From Pyronema omphalodes (Eukaryota > Ascomycota > Pezizomycetes > Pezizales > Pyronemataceae): DNA of 40,631 bases. Both the position numbers and the translations under genes were made by a program. The number at the start of each line of letters is the position of its first letter. Positions within the stretch are counted from its first letter, which is position 1. The stretch is taken from the NCBI GenBank assembly GCA_024516155.1, contig JAJJXM010000139.1, positions 1 through 40,631 on the forward strand, written 5' to 3'. The notes below the pieces were generated by a model, which made no database searches, had not been told where the DNA came from, and was given only the letters and a program-made list of their open reading frames with translations. This document shows, one piece after another, positions 29,123-39,039 of this stretch.

Positions 29123-30311
29123 CAACGGCAACGGCGACCCCCCCCCCTGCATTCTCAACAACGAGCACTGAAACCCCCGGTTTTCTCATCGGATTCGGAT
29201 TCGCAGCACTCTGTTACGTTATTCTCTGAGTTTTCAGGGAATTCTACGTTGTTTTTGTTGACTTTTGTCGCAAAATCAGAGTTTTCACGAGTTTTGGCTT
29301 ACCCCACCTCACGAAATGTCGCCAAAACAACGACAGAACAACGCCCAACGATCGAAACGGTCCGGAAACGCGTATGATGTTCTAGCCGACCTTCCTCATG
29401 ATGGATCTAATCCTACTTTCGATGGAAGAGATGGAAAAGTTGATGAAGTTGATGGAAACTTCGCTGGAAAACCCTTCCAGAGCGTGGTCTTGGCAGGATC
29501 ACCAGTTCCTTCGGCTTCAACACACCAGCAACAAGCGACAACTGACCAAAGCCGGTTCAGTACATACCGTCGCAATATTGTATCTGCCATTAATCAGGCA
29601 GCCCTGGTTGATGACAATTATGCCTCCCTTGACCAACTGTTGTATGACAGCTACCCCGAAGTCACTGGAGCCAGCTTCCTGGGGATACAACAGATCCACC
29701 AGGACACACAGCGTCGCTTCAATACCCTCGATGACACCATACGCAACAACAGCGATGAGATGCGCCTCAGATTCGACGTCATGATGACGAAATTCAACAT
29801 TCTGACCGGCGAAAACACGAAGCTGCGCGCAGCCTACGACTCTACACAGGCAGAAACAGCAGCCCTCAAGGCTGCTGTGGACGCCCTGACGAGGAAAATC
29901 GACGAACAGCAACAAGTCATTTCGGCGCCCCCCTCACCGAACCTCACGGCCTCTTCCTCAGCGATGGAAGAGATGACTATGCAACTGTCCGTCGTCCAAC
30001 ATGACATTCAGGATGTCCTGGACGCTGTTCGCAACCCTCCTGGCAAGAGAAAGCGAAGGGGAAGCGACCAGAACACCGAACCCACCTCACCGACAAACAG
30101 AAGACCGGTGAACCACAAACCGAGAGCGGCATCACCGGTGCGAAGCCTGATGCACTCGAAACATGCGACTACCGCCGCCCAGGACAAGCTTGATGCCCTC
30201 AAGCCTATGTCCCCCCTACCTCTCCTCGCGATCACGTCGACCGAAGCGACACCGGAACCTCACCCTGACAGTTCATCTGCTCAGGACACACCTCTACCCG
30301 ACGCCCCAAGC
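29123..30311 (+). mobile_element. HL-G, half-LINE cut by LINE-D
   Basis: Starts 'AACGGCAACGGCGACC' plus C run; 5' UTR and ORF are clean. At 30311, after 'GACGCCCCAAGC' (compare 'GACGCCCCAAGCACTGCC' in HL-A at 3139), LINE-D begins ('GCATACCATATACACC'). The remaining third of the element lies to the right of the window if the insertion was simple. Confidence 0.82.
29316..30311 (+). pseudogene. HL-G gag-like protein, clean but truncated by LINE-D
   Basis: ATG 29316 opens an undisturbed frame of 332 codons up to the LINE-D junction: N-terminal 'NAYDVLADLP', type-2 variable segment (29550-29666), coiled coil ('ENTKLRAAYDSTQAETAAL'), 'PGKRKRRG', and the Ser/Pro-rich linker to 'DTPLPDAPS'. The apparent frame continues 50 codons into LINE-D before a stop, which is incidental. 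It lacks the 'TWAEVV' and R/G/E parts. Confidence 0.8.
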
Positions 30312-30754
30312 GCATACCATATACACCACACAGCAACCGCTGACCGCCCCCTGCATTTGCGACAACAACAACAATTTCCCCGATTTTCGAATCGGCAATC
30401 GATTTCTTACCTCGGAATTACCCCGAATCTCGATTTTCAGAACCCAGCTACCGTTTACCGTTGAGATTCAGCGGAAAAACGCGATTCTGGGACCTCCGGG
30501 CCGAATTCCGGGCACTTTCATCAACGCCGCTCCACCACCCCGCCCCCCAATCATCAAACCGACCTTATTTTCGGTTTCGGCATACCGAAATCCCCCCCCC
30601 CCAAATCCCCCCCCCACCAGCAGCACTGGTTGTGGTGATCCCCCAAATTTCCCCCCCTCCGGACCCCTTTCCTCGCGAGAAATTTTCGTGCTCGCTTAGC
30701 AAGAGCCTCCTCACGTGACTCTTCGCCATCGCTTACCTCACCACCGGTTAATCG
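30312..30754 (+). promoter_or_regulatory. LINE-D 5' UTR
   Basis: Full-length 5' leader matching 1-382. It holds the C-rich start (30345-30352), several short self-complementary stretches and 'CTCACGTGACTC' (30711-30722), whose CACGTG core is kept at the same distance from the ATG in LINE-A. CACGTG is a bHLH-type binding site in fungi, so a role in transcription is possible but unproven. Confidence 0.6.
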
Positions 30755-32045
30755 ATGGACGCTAACGCACCCATCCCCGCCACGCCCTCGCGTATGCAGG
30801 TACCCGAGAATATTTTTAGCCCCGACGAGCTTTCCCGAATCAACGCCCCGCACGCTGGCTCCTCCGCCATCGCGACCTCTAAGAAATCAACGACCGTCTC
30901 CGGAAAAGTCACCAAACCCCCCACCAAAAAATCCGCCTCTAGACTTGACCTCGACCTCCTCCGCAAAAATGTCACCCGACCGAAAACAAACACCCACGTG
31001 AACCTCGATGGGACCCCCGTCGAAACAATGCCGACCGCCATGGACACTGACAGTTGCCCCGACACCGACTCCGAATCCGACTCTGACCTGAACCTCAACG
31101 ACAGCCAGCACGCAATAACTGCTTCCGACGTCAACCCCAACCCCCAGCCTCAGCCCGACAACGACCTCCTCTCAGCCATCGCCACCATGATTTCGAAAAA
31201 CACCAACGACGCGCTCCGACCTATTGTCCATTCCATCGACACCATCAACAAAAGACTCGACAAAATCACACAACCCAGCCCGCCCCCTCCGACACAGCCC
31301 CAACGTCAACCCCACCCCGAACAAACGACCACCGCCAACTCACCCCCCAACGACCTCCAATACTGGAAAGAACAATGCCGACTCCTGAAAAACGCCCTTC
31401 GCCACCACAACATCGCCATACCGACCTCCACCACTACTCGCCGCCACAACCCCCCCACGACCACTCACCAGCCGTGGACCTCCGGCACAACCGTCGCTGA
31501 CCTCTCCTTCCCCGCCCACGCCCCCAAAAGCAACCCCCCCGCAAAACCGCACCCCCGACGCCAACGCACCGGCCCCCAGGAAATCATCCTGCCCTGCCCC
31601 AACCCTGCGGAAATCGACGTCAATACCAAAGCCCAACTGGGAAGGGCGATCAACGCTGCACTCACGCAGACACAGGCGCCGCCTCACATGGCTGTCGCCA
31701 CGATCAGACAAGCCACATCAGGAAACCTCATCGTGACCATGACAGACGGCACCACTGAATCCGAGCTGACCGAGAACCTAGGGACCATACACACAGCGAC
31801 GCGACAGGTCAACACCTCCATCGCCGCACCCCGCCTGAACGAGCGATGGTATAAGCTCGCAGTTCATGGAATCCCCACGAGCCAATACCCCGACTCCCCC
31901 GACGGAATGCGCCTCCTCCAGGAGGAGATCGAACGCAGCAACGGACCTGTCACCCTGGCGCAACCCCCCCCGATATATGACGACCGCGGAGAAACGTGTG
32001 GGCAAGGAAGCGTCCAGTGTGGTTATTGCGGTACGTACCGCCGGA
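30755..32045 (+). pseudogene. LINE-D ORF1, gag-like, one frameshift, cut by LINE-B(+)
   Basis: ATG 30755 ('MDANAPIPATPSR'). Acidic 'DTDSESDSDLNLND', a helix-prone 'NNDALRPIVHSIDTINKRLDKI'-like stretch (compare 4250-4310 in LINE-A), 'QYWKEQCRLLKNALRHHN', 'EIILPCPNPAEIDVN' and 'RLNERWYKLAVHGIP' are visible. An extra C in the run at about 31965-31973 shifts the frame before 'RYMTTAEKR'. The shifted frame ends at 32050, inside LINE-B(+). The remainder of ORF1 after the insertion is 39040-39103 ('ELALLKRKRVMVLFEPRRVTE'). The zinc-knuckle part is deleted. Confidence 0.8.
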
Positions 32046-32333
32046 ATTGACCAGCAAAGAGCGACCCCCCCCCTGCCTTTTCGACAACCACGCCGAAATC
32101 GCAAGATTTTATCGCGGATTGTTGTTCGGCAGCCCCGAATTACCTATTCGCAGCATTTCCAGATCAGGCCCTCTCTTTTTCGTTGAGTTTTCATCGAAAA
32201 GGAGTTTTCGGGCCCCTGAGAAAAGCCCCGCGAACCGGTTCCATCAACACCACCCTCCACCCACATCAAAAATCATCGTCTCAATCGCGGATTCCTTGTC
32301 GCTACCGCCAAACAAACTTATTCCGACATTCCG
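32046..32333 (+). promoter_or_regulatory. LINE-B(+) 5' UTR
   Basis: Starts 'ATTGACCAGCAAAGAGCGACC', then a C run and 'TGCCTTTTCGACAACC'. The first few bases differ from the reverse copy, which suggests untemplated or truncated 5' joining. No intact upstream frame is shared with other LINE families. Confidence 0.6.
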
Positions 32334-34246
32334 ATGCCTACCCGATCCACCGTTGTGGAGAAACAACCTCTCCCCCCCGATAAAGAACCCCCTCGGGCGC
32401 CCGAAAAAAATCCACGCGCTAACGCAGAGCCGCACGAGTCCGACGCGTCCGACGTTGAGATGCACGTAGACACGTGCTCTGACGTCAGCGAGGATTCCAG
32501 CGACGACGACGCGTCTCCCCGAGACAGCTCCCCAACGCCAACTTCTCGCAACACCACCAACGCCCCACCCAAAACACCCCACAACAAAAAACCCCTCCCT
32601 GCAAACTCCGACACCCCCGATCAACTGAGCAACAATGACCCCAAATACTCCATCCTCCAAACCACCGGAAGACAGAAAAAACGCCCCGCCGCCTCCACTG
32701 CCCATACTATCACCCACATCGCCGAAGACTCCACCCCCGTTTCTGCACACGTCAAACGACTCCAACCCGACATCGCTCCGATTAACGCCACACCTCACAG
32801 CAACGCCGCCCTCGCTCAATCCATCGAAGTCCTCCACCACAATCTTGCTACCACCGCGGACATGTTTCCTCACGCCGACCAGACAACGAACGACAGAATC
32901 AAAAAAGCGTTCAAGACAATCAACAAGAACCAGTCCCTCCTCCAATCCATCTACGATGCCGTCCAACTCCTCGCCCCGTCCCTCCTCCCGAAAGGAACAG
33001 CTACCGCCGTGTCCCCCACCCCCGTCTCCGCATCCCCCACCCCCCTCGAGACCACCAGCCCCGATACCCAGCCCGTTAACGCCCCTCTCGATTTACCCTC
33101 CAAACATGCCCCCCGCCTCAGCGAAGCCGAGTACTGGAAGCAGAGGTGCTTGAACGCCGAAGCTGAACTCCGGAAGAACGAGCTCCCTCCTCCCCCTCAC
33201 CTACCCCCTCCCCCACCCCAGGCGAACGAACCGTGGCAAGGACCAATACCCTCGTCCGTCAAGCTGTTCAAAGGGAAAGCCGCTGCCCCATCAACGACCC
33301 CCCCCTAAGACCACCAAACCCAACCCCCAACGCAAGAACTCCCCCCGCGTCCAAGACATTGTGATCCCCTGCCCTGACCCCCGTCCCCTGCCCGATAGCT
33401 CTAAGATCGCCATTGGATTAGCTATCAACGAAGCCCTACACAAGGCGAAGGTGGAAGGAAACATCATGACGGTTAGGAAAAATATCAACGGAAGCCTCAT
33501 GCTTACCCCCTCCCCGAACACATCCATTACCGATCTCACCCCCCCACCTCTCTGTTATCCACGCCGCTGCCTGCACAGTCCACCCGAACCTCTTGCCCCC
33601 CCGACTTAACGAAAAATGGTATAAGCTGGCAGTCCACGGAATCCCCACGGACTACTACGAGGACACCGCCGAGGGTATGCAAAAATTGCAGCAAGAAATC
33701 GAGACGAACCACAAAGTACGCCTGACACAACCCCCACGGTACATCTCTCACCCGGACAAGCGTGTTGGTAAGACCGCCTCCAGCGTGATGATCGGACTGA
33801 AGTCCAGCGAGGAATACAACCTCCTCAAGAGAACAAAGGTGACAGTATTATTCGAACAACGCAAGGTGACAGAATTCTTCACCGCCCGTTCCATTGACCA
33901 ATGCCGCAGGTGCCAGAAATTTGGACATCATCATGCAATCTGCCCAGCTGACAATGGCCCCGCTTGCGCGATATGCGCCGCCCCTCACCCCACCGAATAT
34001 CACCAATGCAGCCAGTGTCCCACAATCCAGGGCCGCAAATGTCAACACACCCTCTACAAGTGTGCCAATTGTGTCGCCGCTGGCCTCACAGACGTCCACC
34101 ACGCCGCATACAGCACCCGCTGCCCCGTCAAAGTGAACGTCGTCAGGGAAGCCTGGCAGAAGACTCGCCCAGAGACAACACCCCTAGACGCCATCCCCTC
34201 CGAAATAAACCCCATCGCCGACACCACCATGACCGCTGATGAATAG
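32334..34246 (+). pseudogene. LINE-B(+) ORF1, gag-like zinc-knuckle protein, two frameshifts
   Basis: ATG 32334. The first frame (acidic, S/T/P-rich, then 'SEAEYWKQRCLNAEAELRK', a likely helix) ends at 33308 because the run of C at 33298-33305 has eight C where the reverse copy has seven. A second extra C in the run near 33539-33546 shifts again. The last frame runs to TAG 34244-34246 with 'RLNEKWYKLAVHGIP', 'KASSVMIGLKSSEE'-like core text and three Cys/His clusters from 'CRRCQKFGHHHAIC' (about 33902) onward. These are nucleic-acid-binding knuckles of the gag type. The reverse copy is normal at both of these runs but has its own single loss elsewhere. Confidence 0.87.
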
Positions 34247-37200
34247 ATACGACTCATCAGCGGCGACCCTTCGAATCGTGTCACATAACACGAATCGCAG
34301 CGCCACCGCACTAACAACACTGCTGAACTCAGCAGGATCCAAAATAGACATATTGCTGGTACAAGAGATTAACGTTAAAGATCCCCGGTACGCAATCACA
34401 CATCCAGATTTCCTTTTGTTACTTCCCCCCCGCAGCCACCACAAAGTCAATCGCACTGCTGCATATATCTCTCGCCTCAACCCACATGTTCGAGTCACAC
34501 CAAGACCGGACGTCAGCGGAGATCCTGACCTCCAGGTACTCGAGGTTAGCACCTCACTCATTCCCTCCTTTTACCTCTTAAATATCTATAATGAAAAAGA
34601 CCCCCAAACAAAATTATATACCGTCCCCCGCTCCCTTACCCCCCTCACTCTCCCCCACCGTTGCGTGATCACAGGGGACCTCAATGCCCATCACCCTCTG
34701 TGGAACTCCCACGCACGCAGACCAGCGAGAGCAGACGTGCTGGTGGAACTGATGGAAGACCATCACTGGCAACTGGTAAACGTCCCGGACGTTCCTACTT
34801 ACCACTATCGAGACGGATCGGGCTCTTCGGTCCTCGACCTGACTCTGGCAGCCCCGGCGATGGCAAGGGAAATTTCTTCTTGGGCCATTGATGACGGCAT
34901 TGCCACGGGATCGGACCACGAGGTGATCCGTTTCCAAATCAACTCCTTACACCCAGACCACCACAACACCGCCGGCGACACTACACGACTAAACTGGCGC
35001 AAGACGGACTGGGAGACCTTCACCGAAGAGTTGCAACGTCTCACAGAAGCTTCCTACCCCCGGTGGTCCCACCTCCGAGCCAACCCCTCCGCCGAGAACC
35101 TCGACGAATGGGCTGCCCTCCTTCGCGACTCTATCCAAACCGCCGCCACGATATCAACACCTACCCTCACCCCAACCCCGCGGTCGAAGAGATGGTGGAC
35201 GGAGGAGGTACGCCTGACACGTGAAGACATGACCCGGGCCAGGAGGAGATGGAAACAGACCCGCCTTCCCCAACACCTCGCCGAATACAAACAGTCTCGA
35301 AACGCCCACTACAGGAAAGTCCGACATGCAAAGGACTCCATGTGGAAGGAATACTTAGCCGCGGTGGAAGGACCAGACATATGGGCGGCCTTCCGATATA
35401 CAAACCCGCGCCGCGCTCAATTGACACCACCGATCAAGACACAGGTAGGAGGAATGGAGAAGATATGCGTCGACTTCGACAGTAAGGTAGAGGCCTTTCA
35501 AGCGTTATTCCCTCCCCCCCCAGCTGCCCCCCCCACACGCACCTCACGACCCAACCCCCAACTCCCCTGGAAAACATTCACCCCCGAAGAAATTCGTACC
35601 GCTATCACAACATCCTCCCCCAAGAAAGCCCCCGGCCCGGACTCCATCACGTTCGCGTGCCTTAGGAAGGCGTACGATGCAGTCCCCAAAGTTTTCAACG
35701 CCCTGTACTCAACCTTAGGAACGAAAGGATATCATCCGCGGAGCTGGCGAGAGGCCACGACGGTGGTGATACCTAAACCAAACAAACCGGACTATAGCGC
35801 CATAAAGGCATACCGCCCGATCGCCCTACTCAACTGCTTGGGCAAGGTACTAGAAAAACTCATGGCGACCCGGCTCAGCCTTATGGCGGAGTCGCACGAA
35901 ATCCTGCATAAGGACCACATTGGCGGGCGCCCAAAACGCTCGGCAATTGACGCCGCGATGGCACTGACGCATGAGGTAGAAGTTAACGCGGGAAATCGCT
36001 TCGTGACGTCTGCCCTATTTTTAGATGTACGAGGAGCTTTCGATAACGTCTCCTCCGCCAGATTACTGGCAACTATGCACTCACTCGGCTGCCCACAGGC
36101 GGTAATATCGTGGTGTTCCTCATTCTTAAGCGACCGCACAACCGCACTATCATTTGACGGCAGAACAGATTCACAGCGACCAATTCAAACCGGCATTCCC
36201 CAGGGATCCCCCGCGTCGCCAATACTCTTCCTCATATACCTTCGCCCCCTCTTTGACGCCTTACAATCCGAACACCCGACCCTGTGGACCCCTAGCTATA
36301 TAGACGACGTTGCCTTGGTGGCCCATGGACGAACGAGAGAACAAAATGCGCGCGCTCTGGAAGCAGCCGCTCGCACCGCATTCAACTGGGCGCAGACAAA
36401 CGCGGTAGCATTCGACGATTCCAAATCGGAGATGCTGCACTTCCATAAGTCGCGAATCGATGAACACAGCGAAGCAACAAACGTGCGCTTACCTAACGGC
36501 ACCATAGTCACCCCTGGGACTCAAGGAGGCAGCAAGGACGTGGTCCGGTGGATTGGCATACATTTTGATCGCAAACTTTCCTTTTCCCAACATGTAAAAA
36601 TAAGACTGACGGCCGCCGCTAGGTCCCTCAACGCCCTCCGAAGTTTGGTACGTCACGAAACAGGTCTGTCCCCCTCAGCGACCCGTACACTTTATCAAGC
36701 GTGTGTAACCTCTAGGTCGGATTTTGGCTCTGAGATCTGGTGGAATGGACAAAAAGGACTGGCCAGCACACTACAAACGCAACAAAACTCCGCCCTACGC
36801 CGCATACTAAACGCATTCACATCGACCCCCATAGTGGCCCTACACAACGAAGCCGCCATACCCCCCGTCGCAGTTCGCCTTCAACGCCGCAGCCGCAAAT
36901 ACGTTCTCCGCCTCCTCTCCCTCCCCCCTTCCCACCCCGTAGTTAGACGCTGCCCTTCCTCCTTCCCCGTGCCCAACCACTTCCCCACCTCCATATGTGA
37001 CCCGTCCGAATATGACTACCCCTGGAACACCACCCAGAAAGCCCCCTCGCGCCTCGTTCGCATGCTCCGCTCCGTCGGTCAGTGGATATTACCAGACGAC
37101 GTAATCGAGGACACGGCACACCCAAATCCCACCCCGTGGATAAGCTCACCCCTACGAATAAAGATATCCTCCCTCCCCAAACCCGAAGCCGCCGTCGAAC

Positions 37201-38144
37201 ACCTCTCGCTGATCCGCGACCTGAGTGACGACAAAACCAACATTATCGCCTATACAGACGGCTCCCAACTCGAAGGAAAAACAGGCGCCGGATACTGCAT
37301 CACCTCAGGTTTCCCCCGTCAAGTCAACGAATCCATCCCCATGGGCACGACCACGGAAGTGTTCGACGCCGAGCTACGAGCAATTCACGCCTGCCTCGAG
37401 ACGTGCCACAAAATCATCTCCCACAACCACCTCCGACGCCGCCGGATACACGTCTTTACAGACAACCAGGCGGCCATCCTCCGCGCCTCCCGTACAACAT
37501 ATGGTCCGGGCCAAGAGCTCGCCCGCGCTATACACGACATCGCCTCCTCCCTCCGTTCCAAAGACACATCCGTCACCTTACATTGGGTCCCAGGACATAC
37601 CGATATACCCGGGAATGACCAAGCCGACCTCCTCGCCAAAACTGCAACCACCCTAACTCCCCCCTCTTCGCTACCGGTCTCCCTGTCCTGGATACGTCGA
37701 CAGATTCACGATCAATACATCCAAGACTGGACGACCTGGTACTCCTCCGCGCCGAAACTTAAAACATACGACGCCCCACACCGTCGACGCCTCGACCATG
37801 CCTACACGGCCCTACCACGCAAACTATCAACCGCAATCTTGGGATTGCGAACCGGACACGGTTATTTTTTGGACTGCCTTGCTCATCCCCCCACCGCCCA
37901 ATACCCCTCCCGCTTGTGCTCATGCCCCCTTCACCCTCCGCAATCCCCCAAACATCTCATTCTCTCGTGCCCCTACTTCACTTCCCAACGGACCGAACTG
38001 CGACGTACACTGAAAATCCCACGACGACGACACCTCACACTACCGACAATCTTACATACCACCGCCGGAACCAAAGCACTGTCCGCTATGATCTCAGAGA
38101 CCAATGATAGCAACTGCGGAGTGGGCTCACGCAAGGTTAAGTAA
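34239..38144 (+). pseudogene. LINE-B(+) ORF2: endonuclease, reverse transcriptase, RNase H; C-terminus shifted (1,301 aa)
   Basis: ATG 34239, overlapping the ORF1 stop by 8 bases. APE-type endonuclease residues: N17 ('SHNTNR'), E43 ('VQEIN'), D147/N149 ('GDLNAHH'), 'GSDHEV' near 224-229. Reverse transcriptase: 'SPKKAPGPDS' block, D596 ('FLDVRGAFDN'), 'G652-IPQG', 'Y687-IDD'. RNase H: D1007, E1045, D1075 and D1130. Near the end, 'LCSCPLHPPQSPKHLILSC' is the CCHC-like motif typical after RNase H. Compared with the reverse copy one base is inserted at about 38104 ('ACCAATGATAG' against 'ACCAAGATAG'). The last 14 residues are therefore out of frame and about 45 normal residues are lost; the original stop would be at 38239-38241. 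All catalytic motifs remain, so loss of function from the tail alone is uncertain. Confidence 0.92.
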
Positions 38145-39027
38145 ACTCCCCGCTGAGGAGGACACATCTGCTACGCTGACAACGGACTGGGGGACGCTGC
38201 TGGACCTGACGGACGAGCACGCGGCTACCTCTAATAATTAAAAAAAAAAAAAAATAAAATAAAATAATAATAAAAAGAAGTAGGAGGAGGACGGAGGGAG
38301 GGAGAAGCGGGAGGCGAGAGCGGAGAGAGAGACGAGGGAGAGGGGAGGGGAAGGAAGCGGACGATGACGAGGAGAGAGTGGAGACGGGAGACTGGGAGAG
38401 CGGAGGCGTGGTTGTTGTGGAGAATGGAGTCTTGTGTTTTTTCTTTTTGAAACGGGAGTGATAGTGAGGCGAGGAGTCGAGGGAGAGGAGAGACGCGGTG
38501 GAGACGGACGGGAGGAGCACGAATGAGGCGAGTACGAGATGGTCACGCGGAGAGAAGTGGACGGAGTGGGACGATGGATGGCCGGCGAGCCGAGAGGGAG
38601 GAGCGTGGTGAAGGGCGAGGGGAGGGACGTAGAGTAGGGTAGTGGCACAGGGGAGAGAGGTGCGATGGGGGGGCGTTGACCCGGGGGAGTTATATCTTCT
38701 TTTCTTTTCTTTTGCTTGTTTGTTTTTGCTTTGTGGAGGAAATAAAGGTGGAAAAACGGTTAAAAAAGGGAGGGGAAGGGTGGAGGAAATGGGGGAACGA
38801 CCCGGCGAGGTGGCCTCCGAGCGTACAGGGCTCCTGGAACAGACGACGCTTGACGAACAAAAGCACAACGAGACTTGGGGGTCTACAACCCCACACCCTA
38901 ACGACAAGCTCTGGGGCATACCCAGTGAGAGCCTGGCCTAACACCCGGGTTTCTTAATTTTGTATTTACTGTAGATCCCGCCATAACCTTACGGTTGGAT
39001 GCGTGTATGAGTTAATAAATAAATAAA
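38145..39027 (+). other. LINE-B(+) ORF2 remnant end and 3' UTR
   Basis: 38145-38241 is former coding sequence. It is followed by an A-rich run (38240-38275), a G/A-rich tract (about 38276-38440, continuing loosely to 38640), the shared core 'GTGGAGGAAATAAAGGTGG' (38734-38752), 'GACCCGGCGAGGTGGCCTC' (about 38799-38817), hairpin AACC-TTAC-GGTT (38985-38996) and the tail 'AATAAATAAATAAA'. The open frames on either strand here are compositional. Confidence 0.75.
38983..38998 (+). other. 3'-terminal hairpin of LINE-B(+)
   Basis: AACC-TTAC-GGTT followed by 'GGATGCGTGTATGAG' and the ATAA repeats. Half-LINEs have 'GCAAACAAGTAATGAG' and ACAA repeats in the same place. The stem is kept while the loop and downstream bases differ. 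Confidence 0.55.
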
Positions 39028-39039
39028 CGTACCGCCGGA

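Larger units (their letters stand above)
32046..39027 (+). mobile_element. LINE-B(+), complete Tad1-like LINE (6,982 bp)
   Basis: Flanked by the 12-bp duplication 'CGTACCGCCGGA' (32034-32045 and 39028-39039), inserted in LINE-D ORF1. It has 5' UTR 32046-32333, ORF1 32334-34246, ORF2 34239-38144 and 3' UTR to 39027 with (ATAA)n tail. It is the near-identical partner of 12755-20745 in the opposite orientation, without the DNA element. Two extra C bases in ORF1 and one extra base near the ORF2 end break the frames, so as read this copy is not autonomous. Confidence 0.95.

Noticed and set aside
32244..32966. 240-codon minus-strand frame opposite LINE-B ORF1, also at 19812-20534
   Set aside because: A G/V-rich mirror of a codon-biased acidic/proline-rich sense frame; present twice only because the LINE is present twice.
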